A stretch of 14,918 nucleotides of DNA from Arenicellales bacterium. GTDB taxonomy: Bacteria > Pseudomonadota > Gammaproteobacteria > BMS3Bbin11. Below the pieces are notes generated by a model. It did no database searches. It had not been told where the DNA came from and was given only the letters and a program-made list of their open reading frames with translations. Below are positions 1-7,994 of the stretch, piece after piece; the stretch's first letter is position 1; the number at the start of each line of letters is the position of its first letter. Location of the stretch: assembly GCA_029287965.1 (NCBI GenBank), contig JARFQC010000030.1, positions 1-14,918 on the forward strand, read 5' to 3'. Made by a program: the position numbers and the translations under genes.

Positions 1-902
1 GACAGGTGGCTGTTGGGCAGGCTGATCTCCACCAGCTCGGCACCCTGTTTTTCATACTCCTTCAGCGCCGCCATGATGATGTCGGCTATGCCGCTGTCCA
101 GGTCCTGGTTGAAGAACTCGACCGGCATGCCAATTTTCAGACCATTCAGGTCGGCGTCCAGGCTGGCGGCGAAATCCGGTACAGGATGATCAACCGAGGT
201 GGAATCACGTTCATCAAAGCCCGCCATGGTTTGCAGCAGTATCGCCGCGTCTTCCGCGCTGCGTGTCATCGGGCCGCCCTGGTCCAGTGACGATGCAAAA
301 GCGATCATGCCGTAGCGTGATACGCGGCCATAGCTGGGTTTCAGGCCGGTAATGCCGCACAGGGCAGCAGGCTGTCGAATGGAGCCACCGGTGTCCGTGC
401 CGGTTGCGGCAGGGGCCAGGCGTGCCGCCACCGCAGCGGCCGAACCACCCGAACTACCGCCCGGTACCCGGTCGGTCGACCATGGATTGCGTACCGCACC
501 GTAATAGGATGTCTCGTTAGACGACCCCATTGCAAACTCGTCCATGTTGGTCTTGCCCAGCATGACACTGCCGGCGGTATTGAAATGCTCAATAACTGTC
601 GCGTTGTAAGGGGACACGAAGTTATACAGCATCTTCGACCCGCAGGTCGTCAGCGTACCTTCGGTGCAGAAAATGTCTTTTTGTGCCAGCGGTATCCCTG
701 TCAGGGCCGTGGCCTGACCGGACTGGATGCGCCGGTCTGCTTCTTTTGCCTGGGCAAGGCTCGCCTCGGCGTTGACCGTGATATAGCAATTCAGGCGGTC
801 GTCCGCTTCGATGCGGTCGAGATAGGATTGTGTCAGCTCGACACTGGTGAACTCGCCTGCCTGCAGGGAGGCAGCAAGTTCCTTCAGGGATTTATTCTGC
901 AT
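1..902 (-). CDS. gatA: Aspartyl/glutamyl-tRNA amidotransferase subunit A (partial, C-terminus beyond window)
   Basis: This is the amidase subunit of the GatCAB complex, which releases ammonia from glutamine and uses it to convert misacylated Glu-tRNA(Gln) or Asp-tRNA(Asn) in the cytoplasm. About 300 residues are open without interruption; the family is usually near 480-490, so roughly the last 185 lie left of the window. The amidase-signature Lys-cisSer-Ser triad is visible as K75 (LAQKD), S150 (in GGSSGGSAAA) and S174 (DTGGSIR). The spacings of 75 and 24 equal those of Staphylococcus aureus GatA (K79, S154, S178, from memory). The ATG start gives the family-typical MQNKSLKEL N-terminus, although no clear Shine-Dalgarno precedes it. 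It lies 35 bases after gatC on the same strand, and gatB is expected further left. Confidence 0.97.
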   Translation of the reverse strand, partial: MQNKSLKELAASLQAGEFTSVELTQSYLDRIEADDRLNCYITVNAEASLAQAKEADRRIQSGQATALTGIPLAQKDIFCTEGTLTTCGSKMLYNFVSPYNATVIEHFNTAGSVMLGKTNMDEFAMGSSNETSYYGAVRNPWSTDRVPGGSSGGSAAAVAARLAPAATGTDTGGSIRQPAALCGITGLKPSYGRVSRYGMIAFASSLDQGGPMTRSAEDAAILLQTMAGFDERDSTSVDHPVPDFAASLDADLNGLKIGMPVEFFNQDLDSGIADIIMAALKEYEKQGAELVEISLPNSHL

Positions 903-937
903 GGGGCAACTTGTGAAAGTAGATTCGCGTGGTGGGT

Positions 938-1225
938 TTATTCGATGACCTTTGGGACCAGGAAGAGACCCGTTTCACTGGCTGGCGACAGGGCGAGAAA
1001 GCGTTCCCGCATGTCGGATTCGGTAACCCGGTCTTCGCGCAGTCTCAGCGTCGCATCGCGCGGGTGGGCCATGGCCTCGACCTGGCTGGTATCGACTTCG
1101 TTCATCTGTTCCACAAGGTCAAGGATCTCGGACAGGTTGCCGGCATATTCGTCGACTTTGTCCGGTGAAATTTCGATGCGTGCCAGGTGGGCGATTTTCC
1201 CGACATCCCTGCTATCCAGCGACAT
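938..1225 (-). CDS. gatC: Aspartyl/glutamyl-tRNA amidotransferase subunit C
   Basis: This small subunit wraps around GatA and holds the GatCAB complex together; it has no catalytic residues of its own. The 95 residues match the usual length of about 95-100. The N-terminal block with VGKIAHLARIEIS, the helix LSEILDLVEQMNEVDTS and the AMAHPRDA segment are characteristic of GatC. A good Shine-Dalgarno (GAGGA, at plus positions 1233-1237) lies 7 bases before the ATG. It is the first gene of a leftward operon with gatA and is transcribed divergently from mreB. Its presence implies that this organism makes at least one of Gln-tRNA(Gln) or Asn-tRNA(Asn) by the indirect route; which one cannot be decided here. 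Confidence 0.97.
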   Translation of the reverse strand: MSLDSRDVGKIAHLARIEISPDKVDEYAGNLSEILDLVEQMNEVDTSQVEAMAHPRDATLRLREDRVTESDMRERFLALSPASETGLFLVPKVIE

Positions 1226-1526
1226 TTGTTCGTCCTCAGCGTGCTAGGCCGGCGAAAGTTAGCATACTAGGGGCTGCCAACTCTATACGGATCTCGGGTA
1301 TGCGCGTTTTTTACCCGTGAATCATGTACTTTTTTTTAACCTCTCGGGCCCAGACCAAGGTTGAATAGAAACACACCTGTTGCTAGAGTACGTGGCCAAT
1401 ATCTGCAGCGCTTTGATACGCCACGCGAGGATGTCAGGTCGGCCCCGGTCGTACATCGGGTCAGGCCTGCTTTTATATACGGATCACCCCGGTCCCGATA
1501 TCAATAACAAGGTAGAACACCACAGA
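1226..1526. other. Divergent intergenic region between gatC and mreB
   Basis: This 301-base spacer should hold promoters for two divergent operons. On the plus strand there is an extended -10 promoter candidate (listed separately), a T-rich run at about 1329-1338 just upstream of it, and an untranslated leader of about 130 bases before mreB. A 6-bp inverted repeat, CGGGTA (1295-1300) and TACCCG (1312-1317) with an 11-base gap, could be an operator or a weak hairpin; nothing else supports it. No convincing -35/-10 pair was found for gatC on the minus strand. The frame upstream of the mreB ATG stays open back to 1380 from a TTG, but this stretch has no MreB homology and is treated as untranslated. 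Confidence 0.6.
1361..1389 (+). promoter_or_regulatory. Candidate sigma-70 promoter of the mreB operon
   Basis: A -35 element TTGAAT (1361-1366, 4 of 6 to consensus) and a -10 element TAGAGT (1384-1389, 4 of 6) are separated by exactly 17 bases. The -10 is preceded by TGC, which makes it an extended -10 (TGn). A T-rich run 25-30 bases upstream could act as an UP-like element. Transcription would begin near 1396, leaving a leader of about 130 bases before mreB. This rests on pattern matching alone. Confidence 0.4.
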
Positions 1527-2576
1527 ATGCTCAAGAGACTGCTCGGCTTTTTCTCTCACGATCTGGCGATCGACCTCGGCACGGCCAACACTCTAATTTA
1601 TGTTCGCGACAAGGGCATCGTACTGAACGAACCCTCGGTAGTCGCCATCCGTTATTCACCAATGGGCGGCGCCTCGGGCAAGTCGGTTCTGGCCGTGGGG
1701 CAGGAAGCCAAGAACATGCTCGGGCGCACACCTGGCAACATCAAGGCGATCCGTCCGATGAAAGACGGTGTCATCGCGGACTTCTCCGTCACCGAGGTGA
1801 TGCTCAAGTACTTCATCCGCAAGGTGCAGGAAAGCCGCTTTTTCAAACCCAGCCCGCGTATCATCATCTGCGTGCCCTGCGGTTCGACACAGGTCGAGCG
1901 GCGTGCGATCAAGGAATCTGCACTTAGCGCGGGTGCACGCGAGGTATACCTGATTGAAGAGCCCATGGCGGTCGCCATTGGCGCCGGACTGCCGGTCGCG
2001 GATCCGACAGGATCCATGGTCGTCGACGTCGGTGGCGGTACAACCGAGGTAGGCATCGTATCACTGGGTGGCCTGGTCTATTCCGATTCGCTGCGCGTGG
2101 CCGGCGACAAGTTCGATGAAGGCATCATCACCTACCTGCGCCGCCAGCACGGTGTACTGATCGGTGACTCCACTGCTGAGCGCATCAAGAAGGAAATCGG
2201 TGCGGCGATGCCTAACTCCGAAATCCGTGAAATGGAAATCAAGGGACGTGACCTGGCAGAGGGCCTGTCCCGTTCAGTCACGCTGACCAGCAAGGGCATC
2301 TACGATGCCCTGGCCGATCCCCTCGACCAGATTTCACAGTCCATTAAAGTGGCTCTCGAGCAGACGCCGCCTGAACTGGGTGCCGACATTGCGGAAAAGG
2401 GCATGGTACTGGCCGGCGGCGGTGCATTGCTGCGTGATATCGACCGGCGCTTCATGGAAGAAACCGGCATGCCGGTAGTCGTGGCCGAGGATCCACTGAC
2501 CTGCGTGGCACGCGGTTGTGGCCACGCACTTGAAGAAATGGACATACTGGGAGATGTCTTCGCTTCAGAACGTTGA
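1527..2576 (+). CDS. mreB: Rod shape-determining protein MreB (bacterial actin)
   Basis: MreB forms membrane-bound antiparallel actin-like filaments that orient the Rod complex during lateral-wall peptidoglycan synthesis. The 349 residues compare with 347 in E. coli. Visible are an amphipathic N-terminus (MLKRLLGFFS) for membrane attachment, the phosphate-1 loop IDLGTANTLIYV (residues 15-26), the phosphate-2 loop VVDVGGGTTEVGIV (165-178) and the adenosine motif LAGGGALLRDID (295-306). The ATG at 1527 was chosen because homology begins there; upstream in-frame codons back to 1380 do not resemble MreB. A modest AAGGT lies 13 bases before the start. It is the first gene of the mre-mrd cluster and is followed 68 bases later by mreC. 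No key motif is missing. Confidence 0.99.
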   Translation: MLKRLLGFFSHDLAIDLGTANTLIYVRDKGIVLNEPSVVAIRYSPMGGASGKSVLAVGQEAKNMLGRTPGNIKAIRPMKDGVIADFSVTEVMLKYFIRKVQESRFFKPSPRIIICVPCGSTQVERRAIKESALSAGAREVYLIEEPMAVAIGAGLPVADPTGSMVVDVGGGTTEVGIVSLGGLVYSDSLRVAGDKFDEGIITYLRRQHGVLIGDSTAERIKKEIGAAMPNSEIREMEIKGRDLAEGLSRSVTLTSKGIYDALADPLDQISQSIKVALEQTPPELGADIAEKGMVLAGGGALLRDIDRRFMEETGMPVVVAEDPLTCVARGCGHALEEMDILGDVFASER

Positions 2577-2644
2577 CGGGTTATCCCTGCCCGTATTGGC
2601 CGGATCAGGATGGCAATAGCAACTGATGCCTCGGACGTACTGAA

Positions 2645-3562
2645 ATGAGTAATCCGCTGTCACGCCTCAGCACCGCACCACCTGTAACCCTGCGGGTGCT
2701 GATTCTGGTTGTTGCATCCATTGCGCTGATGCTGATCGACAACCGGACCCAGCAGTTGGAAAAGCTGCGCACCAGTCTTCACACGCTGGTCTATCCTGTC
2801 ATTTTCCTCTCCACCATCCCCGGTGACGCCGTTAACTCGCTGACCCGCTCGATGCAGAAGCACAGCAGCCTGCAGGAGGAAAACGAAAAGCTCAAACAGG
2901 AAAACCTCTACTACAAGTCACGCTTCGAAAAGCTGTACGCGCTGGAAGCGGACATCGAGCGACTTAAACGCCTGTTGGGTCAGTCGGAAGAACTTGCCGA
3001 GAAAATTCTGCTCGCGGAGCTGGTAGAGGTGAGTCTCGAGCCCTATACCCAGCAGATCGTGCTCAACAAGGGCACATCCGACGATGTATACATCGGCCAG
3101 CCGGTCATCAACGGTGAAGGCGTCATCGGCCAGGTTGTGCATACCAGCCATCTGCAGAGCATCGTAACGCTGCTCACTGATCCTGACAGCGCCGTACCGG
3201 TGATGGTCATGCGCAACGGTCTGCGGGGAATCATGCGCGGCACGGGCGTGACCGATAAATTGAAGCTGCCGTACCTGACAGCCGACGCTGATATCCTGGT
3301 CGGTGATCTGCTGATCAGCTCAGGCATGGGCGGGCGTTTTCCGACTGGCTACCCCGTCGCAACCATCACTGCGATCGAGCGTGATCCCAGCCTGGAATTT
3401 CTTAACATTGTCGCGACACCCGTGGCGCGCCTGGATCATGGCAGGGAAGTGCTGCTGATCTGGCCGGGCAACGAACAGCCCGCAGAGACGGTGCCCGAAG
3501 TGACAGAAGAATCTGCACCGCCCATGGCCGTGCCTCTGCTGGATGGAGAGCAGCAGCCATGA
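2645..3562 (+). CDS. mreC: Rod shape-determining protein MreC
   Basis: MreC is a bitopic inner-membrane protein whose periplasmic part binds and activates PBP2, linking MreB filaments to the RodA-PBP2 synthase. The 305 residues show a short cytoplasmic N-terminus, one transmembrane helix at about 16-31, a charged coiled coil at about 72-118 (repeated E/K with L spacing) and then the beta-rich MreC core. The core includes VLNKGTSDDVYIGQPV, GVIGQV and LLTDPDSAVPV, which are typical of the family. The last 30 residues are acidic and proline-rich, a low-complexity tail that varies between species. The stop overlaps the mreD start in an ATGA. The Shine-Dalgarno before the ATG is weak. Confidence 0.98.
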   Translation: MSNPLSRLSTAPPVTLRVLILVVASIALMLIDNRTQQLEKLRTSLHTLVYPVIFLSTIPGDAVNSLTRSMQKHSSLQEENEKLKQENLYYKSRFEKLYALEADIERLKRLLGQSEELAEKILLAELVEVSLEPYTQQIVLNKGTSDDVYIGQPVINGEGVIGQVVHTSHLQSIVTLLTDPDSAVPVMVMRNGLRGIMRGTGVTDKLKLPYLTADADILVGDLLISSGMGGRFPTGYPVATITAIERDPSLEFLNIVATPVARLDHGREVLLIWPGNEQPAETVPEVTEESAPPMAVPLLDGEQQP

Positions 3563-4041
3563 TGTCGGTGCTGGGCAGCTTTCCACTATTTATAACGGTC
3601 CTGATCTCCCTGTTTCTGACCGGCGTCAGCCTGCCCGAAAAACTGGTCCCTTACTGGCCAGACTGGATCGTGCTGGTTCTGATCTACTGGGGCATGGCCC
3701 GCCCCGGCAGGGTGAGCGTGTTTTTCGGCTGGTTCATCGGTCTGCTGGTGGATGTCATGCACGGCAGCCTGCTCGGTCAGAATGCCCTGGCCCTGACGCT
3801 GATCAGTTACATCGTCAACATCCTGCACTTGCGCATGCGCATGTTCCCGCTGCTTCAGCAGTCATTCTTTATTGTAATGCTGGTCGCACTGCACCTGGGT
3901 ATTACGGCATGGATACGGGGCATGACCGGCGAGTTCGTCATCACTCCGTTGTACTGGATGCCCGCTTTCGTCAGCGGCGTCGTGTGGCCTGTCCTGTTTA
4001 TCACGCTGCGCGATGTGCGGCGCAGCGGCATGAAACGTTAG
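3559..4041 (+). CDS. mreD: Rod shape-determining protein MreD
   Basis: MreD is a small polytopic inner-membrane partner of MreC and part of the Rod complex; its precise biochemical role is not settled. The 160 residues are close to the 162 of E. coli. The sequence is strongly hydrophobic with about five or six predicted membrane segments (roughly 5-22, 31-47, 50-68, 72-92, 97-120, 127-150). The segment with GLLVDVMHGSLLGQNAL at about 60-76 is the family hallmark. The tail is basic (RDVRRSGMKR), as expected for a cytoplasmic end. Its ATG lies inside the ATGA overlap with mreC, suggesting coupled translation. A second in-frame ATG follows immediately and could also be used. Confidence 0.97.
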   Translation: MMSVLGSFPLFITVLISLFLTGVSLPEKLVPYWPDWIVLVLIYWGMARPGRVSVFFGWFIGLLVDVMHGSLLGQNALALTLISYIVNILHLRMRMFPLLQQSFFIVMLVALHLGITAWIRGMTGEFVITPLYWMPAFVSGVVWPVLFITLRDVRRSGMKR

Positions 4042-4067
4042 TCATGACACGGGCGGCGTACTAGACC

Positions 4068-5915
4068 GTGGCGGGGCTGCAGATCAAGGATGTGTTTCGC
4101 GAGGCACGCCTGTTCACATCCCGCTCGATCGCCATAGGTCTGATCATGCTGGCGCTCGTCAGTGTGCTGCTGGTGCGGCTGTATTTTCTCCAGGTTGTAG
4201 AGTATGAGCGCTACAGCACGCTATCGACCAAGAACCGCATCAGCCTGGTGCCCATCCCGCCGGTGCGTGGTCTCATCTTTGATCGCAACGGCGTGCCACT
4301 GGCGCAGAACGTACCCTCCAGCACACTGGAGATTATCCCCGACCACGTGGAGGATATGGACGCGCTGCTGAATGAACTTGGCCAGCTCGTCCAGCTGTCC
4401 CGTTCGGATATCAAGTTGTTCCGGCGCAACCTGAAACGCAACGCGGGTTTCAAGAGCATCGTCCTGCGCAGCCAGCTGAGTGACGAGGAAGCGGGCCGCT
4501 TTGCGGTAAACAGTTACCGCTTCAAGGGCGTTGAGCTGAGTGCGCGTCTCGAGCGGCACTATCCGCTCAGGGAAAGCGGTGCCCATGTTATGGGTTACGT
4601 GGGTCGCATCTCGCCGCGCGACCTGGAAAAGATCGATGAAAACCAGTATCGCGGCATTAATTTCCTCGGCAAGCTGGGTATCGAGTCTTACTACGAGGAT
4701 GCACTGCGTGGCAGCAGCGGGGTCAAGCAGGTCGAGACTAACGCCCACGGGCGGGTAGTGCGCACGGTATCGAGCACCCCGTCGCAGCCCGGCAAGAACC
4801 TCTACCTGACCATAGACAGCCGCCTGCAGGCTGTCGCTGAAAAGGCCATGGCAGGCCGGCGTGGGGCAGTTGTGGCGATTGAGCCGAGCAGCGGAGAAGT
4901 CCTGACCTTTGCCAGCACACCCACCTATGATCCCAATCCCTTCGTGCTCGGCATCGATTCCGAATCCTATGGCCTGCTGCGCGATTCGCTGGACCGTCCC
5001 CTGCTTAACAGGGCGCTGCGGGGCCGCTATGCACCGGGTTCGACCATCAAGCCGTTCATGGGCATGGCCGGCATTGAGTTCGGACGCAGTCCGGTCAACA
5101 AGGTTTTCTGTCCCGGTTTCTATACCCTGACCAAGGGCGGTCACCGTTATCGCTGCTGGAAACACAGCGGCCACGGTTCTATGGACATGCACGATTCCAT
5201 TGTCCAGTCCTGCGACGTGTACTTCTATGACCTGGCTCGTAGCCTCGGCATTGAACGCATACATGACTACCTTGACGAGTTCGGCTTCGGACAAAAGACC
5301 GGTATCGATATGCATGGCGAATCTGCAGCACTGCTGCCCTCACGTGAATGGAAGCGCGGAGCGCGCGATGAGCCCTGGTATCCGGGTGAAACGGTCATTG
5401 CCGGCATCGGGCAGGGCTACATGCTGGCAACTCCGCTGCAGCTGGCATCGGCGACGTCCGCCCTGGCTAATGGCGGCATCCGCATGCGTCCGCATTTCCT
5501 GCTGGCCGAGCAGGACCCGATGGACAACCAGGTCATTGCCGCTAACCCGCGCGAGGTGATGCCCATCGTATCGAACAGCGAAGTGATTCCGCTGATCAAG
5601 GATGCCATGGTCGATGTCACCAGCGGTGCCCGCGGTACCGCACGGCGGATCGGCGCCGGCAGTCCGTACAGTATTGCAGCCAAGACAGGTACGGCGCAGG
5701 TAATCGGCATCAAGCAAAACGAGAAATACAATGAAGCGGAAATCGATGAGCGGCATCGCGATCATGCCCTGTTCATCGCCTATGCACCGGCCGATAATCC
5801 CAGGATCGCGGTTGCCGTGATCGTCGAGAACGGCGGTCATGGTGGTTCCACGGCAGGTCCGATAGCGCGCCAGGTGATGGATTATTACCTGCTCGGCAAG
5901 GAGCCCGAGGCATGA
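4068..5915 (+). CDS. mrdA: Penicillin-binding protein 2, elongation-specific transpeptidase
   Basis: PBP2 is the D,D-transpeptidase that cross-links peptidoglycan made by RodA during elongation. The 615 residues include one transmembrane helix (about 19-41), the pedestal domain starting near VPIPPVRGLIFDRNG, and a transpeptidase domain. The active-site motifs are S325-T-I-K328, S381-C-D383 and K539-T-G-T. The GTG at 4068 is preferred because the N-terminus then aligns with other PBP2 proteins; no good Shine-Dalgarno is present, so initiation may depend on coupling to mreD 26 bases upstream. C348, C363, H369 and C382 have the same spacing as the zinc ligands reported for Acinetobacter baumannii PBP2 (D350, D365, H371, C384), suggesting a Cys3His zinc site. 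The stop overlaps rodA (ATGA). Confidence 0.98.
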   Translation: MAGLQIKDVFREARLFTSRSIAIGLIMLALVSVLLVRLYFLQVVEYERYSTLSTKNRISLVPIPPVRGLIFDRNGVPLAQNVPSSTLEIIPDHVEDMDALLNELGQLVQLSRSDIKLFRRNLKRNAGFKSIVLRSQLSDEEAGRFAVNSYRFKGVELSARLERHYPLRESGAHVMGYVGRISPRDLEKIDENQYRGINFLGKLGIESYYEDALRGSSGVKQVETNAHGRVVRTVSSTPSQPGKNLYLTIDSRLQAVAEKAMAGRRGAVVAIEPSSGEVLTFASTPTYDPNPFVLGIDSESYGLLRDSLDRPLLNRALRGRYAPGSTIKPFMGMAGIEFGRSPVNKVFCPGFYTLTKGGHRYRCWKHSGHGSMDMHDSIVQSCDVYFYDLARSLGIERIHDYLDEFGFGQKTGIDMHGESAALLPSREWKRGARDEPWYPGETVIAGIGQGYMLATPLQLASATSALANGGIRMRPHFLLAEQDPMDNQVIAANPREVMPIVSNSEVIPLIKDAMVDVTSGARGTARRIGAGSPYSIAAKTGTAQVIGIKQNEKYNEAEIDERHRDHALFIAYAPADNPRIAVAVIVENGGHGGSTAGPIARQVMDYYLLGKEPEA

Positions 5916-6991
5916 GCCGGCGCCAGCCGTTTTCGATCGACTGGGTGCTGCTCAGCGGCCTGCTTACCTTGTCGATTATCAGTCTGTTCTTGCTGTACAG
6001 CGCGGGTGACCAGGACATGGACCTGCTGCTCCGGCAATCTGTGCGCATGGGGCTCGCGTTTGCCGTGATGTTTTTTGTTGCCAGCATAAAGCCGGAAAAG
6101 CTGATGCGCTGGACACCCTGGTTGTATGGTATCGGTCTGCTGCTGCTGATACTGGTCCTGGCTGCAGGTGTCATCGGCAAGGGGGCGCAACGCTGGATCG
6201 ACCTGGGTGTCATCCGCTTCCAGCCTTCCGAGATGATGAAGCTGGCGGTGCCCATGATGGTGGCCTGGGTCATGGTAAAACAGCCCATGCCGGCGCGCCT
6301 GGGCACAGTAATTCTCGGTTTTATCGTGGTGCTGGTACCGACCGTGCTGATTATCAAGCAGCCGGACCTTGGTACGTCGCTGCTGATCGCGGGCTCAGGC
6401 GTGGTAGTCATCTTCCTGGCTGGCATGTCATGGCGGCTGATCATGGTGCTGGCCGGGCTGGCCGCGGCAGCAGCACCGCTGGGCTGGTATCTGCTGCATG
6501 ACTACCAGCGACAGCGCATCATGACACTGATCGATCCGTGGTCCGATCCACTCGGTTCCGGGTACCATACCATCCAGTCGGCTATCGCGGTCGGCTCAGG
6601 CGGCCTGTATGGCAAGGGCTGGCTGAACGGCAGCCAGTCACAGCTGGATTTCATTCCAGAACGTTCTACTGACTTTATATTCGCAGTATTTTCGGAAGAG
6701 TTCGGGTTTATCGGGTCGGTGCTGTTGCTGCTGGTCTACCTGTTCATCGTCGGTCGCAGTCTGTTTATCGCCATGGAAGCCAAGGAGACCTATACACGGT
6801 TGCTGTGTGGCTCCCTGGCTGTGACATTCGCGATCTATGTTTTCGTCAATATCGGCATGGTTACCGGGATCCTCCCGGTAGTCGGTGTGCCTCTGCCCCT
6901 GATCAGTTATGGCGGAACCTCCATGGTTTCTCTGATGGCGGGCTTTGGTATTCTCATGTCTGCCCATGCCAACCGATGGTTTATGCACTAA
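5912..6991 (+). CDS. rodA: Peptidoglycan glycosyltransferase RodA (SEDS family)
   Basis: RodA polymerises lipid II into glycan strands at the inner membrane and works as a complex with PBP2. The 359 residues contain about ten hydrophobic segments. The SEDS signature PERSTDFIFAVFSEEFGF is at 249-266, with D254 corresponding to the catalytic aspartate (D255 in Thermus, D262 in E. coli). Other typical blocks are IKQPDLGTSLL (148-158) and the C-terminal PLPLISYGGTSM. It shares an ATGA with mrdA and is followed after 16 bases by mltB. This is RodA rather than FtsW because of its neighbours. The gene is also known as mrdB. Confidence 0.98.
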   Translation: MSRRQPFSIDWVLLSGLLTLSIISLFLLYSAGDQDMDLLLRQSVRMGLAFAVMFFVASIKPEKLMRWTPWLYGIGLLLLILVLAAGVIGKGAQRWIDLGVIRFQPSEMMKLAVPMMVAWVMVKQPMPARLGTVILGFIVVLVPTVLIIKQPDLGTSLLIAGSGVVVIFLAGMSWRLIMVLAGLAAAAAPLGWYLLHDYQRQRIMTLIDPWSDPLGSGYHTIQSAIAVGSGGLYGKGWLNGSQSQLDFIPERSTDFIFAVFSEEFGFIGSVLLLLVYLFIVGRSLFIAMEAKETYTRLLCGSLAVTFAIYVFVNIGMVTGILPVVGVPLPLISYGGTSMVSLMAGFGILMSAHANRWFMH

Positions 6992-7007
6992 CAGGGGAAG
7001 GGGAAAA

Positions 7008-7994
7008 GTGAAATTAAAATCAATCATTGCCATGGGTTTTACCCTGGCGTTATCGAGCAGTGCCGCGGCCCTGGACAGCGATGCCTATCCGCAGTTGAAG
7101 GGCCTGTACAGCACAGTAACGGCTGAAACGGGCTACACTGAGGCGCAGCTCGATAAGCTGTTCGAAAGCGTGGATCTCCAGCCGCGAATCATAGAGATAA
7201 TGAATCGCCCGGCTGAATCACTGCCCTGGCACAAGTACCGCAAGCTGTTCCTGACTGACAAGAACATCGCCAATGGCGTGACATTCTGGCGCGAGCATGA
7301 AGACATCCTCAAGCGTGCCGAAGAGCAGTTTGGCATTCCACCTGAAATTATTGTTGCCACCATAGGTGTGGAGACGCGCTACGGTACCAATACCGGTGGG
7401 TACAAAGTGATCGAGGCCCTGTCCACGCTCGGGCTGGACTATCCGCGCCGCAGCAAGTTCTTCATGAAAGAGCTGCAGCACTTCCTCGTACTGAGCCACG
7501 AGCACCAGCTCGACCCGCTGAGTGTGAACGGGTCCTATGCCGGTGCCATCGGATACCCGCAGTTCATGCCCAGTAGCTATCGTGCCTATGCCATTGATTT
7601 TGACGGCAGCGGTCAAAGCGATCTCAATAACAGCATGGCCGATTCAATCGGCAGCGTTGCCAATTATTACTCCCGTCATCGCTGGAAATCGGGTCAGCCG
7701 ATCGGTGTTGCGGCACAGTTGGAAAAGACCGATGCAGCAAAACTGGCTACCAGGGGACTGAAGGCCAACCAGACCGTCGGCGGATTGAAAAAGGCAGGAG
7801 TGGTTATCGCGATGGACGCTGCAGCGGAAACACCGGCTGCATTGCTGAAGCTGGATGGCGAGTCGGGTCCCGAGTACCGTCTCGTATTCGATAACTTTTT
7901 CGTCATTACCCGCTACAACACATCGCAGTTGTACGCGATGGCGATTCAGCTGCTGAGCGAAGGTATCCGCAAGCAGTACCTGGCCGGTGAATGA
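7008..7994 (+). CDS. mltB: Lytic murein transglycosylase B (MltB/Slt35 family)
   Basis: MltB cleaves the MurNAc-GlcNAc bond in the periplasm, forming 1,6-anhydro-MurNAc ends. The 328 residues contain the SLT_2-type domain with the catalytic glutamate E122 in GVETRYG and the downstream block GAIGYPQFMPSSYRAYA. The GTG at 7008 is chosen because a strong AGGGGAAGGGG lies 4 bases upstream and because the protein then begins with a clean signal peptide (MKLKSIIAMGFTLALSSSAAA). An upstream ATG at 6945 would add 21 unrelated residues inside rodA. Unlike E. coli MltB there is no lipobox cysteine, so a soluble periplasmic enzyme is predicted. Its stop overlaps the rlpA start (ATGA). Confidence 0.95.
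   Translation: MKLKSIIAMGFTLALSSSAAALDSDAYPQLKGLYSTVTAETGYTEAQLDKLFESVDLQPRIIEIMNRPAESLPWHKYRKLFLTDKNIANGVTFWREHEDILKRAEEQFGIPPEIIVATIGVETRYGTNTGGYKVIEALSTLGLDYPRRSKFFMKELQHFLVLSHEHQLDPLSVNGSYAGAIGYPQFMPSSYRAYAIDFDGSGQSDLNNSMADSIGSVANYYSRHRWKSGQPIGVAAQLEKTDAAKLATRGLKANQTVGGLKKAGVVIAMDAAAETPAALLKLDGESGPEYRLVFDNFFVITRYNTSQLYAMAIQLLSEGIRKQYLAGE

Noticed and set aside
585..1247. A 220-codon open frame on the plus strand.
   Set aside because: It is opposite gatA and gatC, both of which are certain from motifs; the translation is low in structure and unrelated to any family I know.
1471..1482. TTTATATAC as a second -10 element before mreB.
   Set aside because: No acceptable -35 at 16-18 bases upstream and no extended -10; the candidate at 1361-1389 is better.
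2576..2594. ACGGG/CCCGT hairpin after mreB.
   Set aside because: Only 5 bp with a 9-base loop and no T-run; too weak to call as a terminator or processing site.
4221..5315. A 364-codon open frame on the minus strand.
   Set aside because: It lies entirely opposite mrdA, whose protein has all transpeptidase motifs; the antisense translation shows no recognisable domain and is an effect of codon bias on the sense strand.
5773..6444. A 223-codon minus-strand frame across the mrdA/rodA junction.
   Set aside because: Rich in Ser, Arg, Thr and Met as expected for an antisense shadow of membrane-protein codons; both sense genes are intact.
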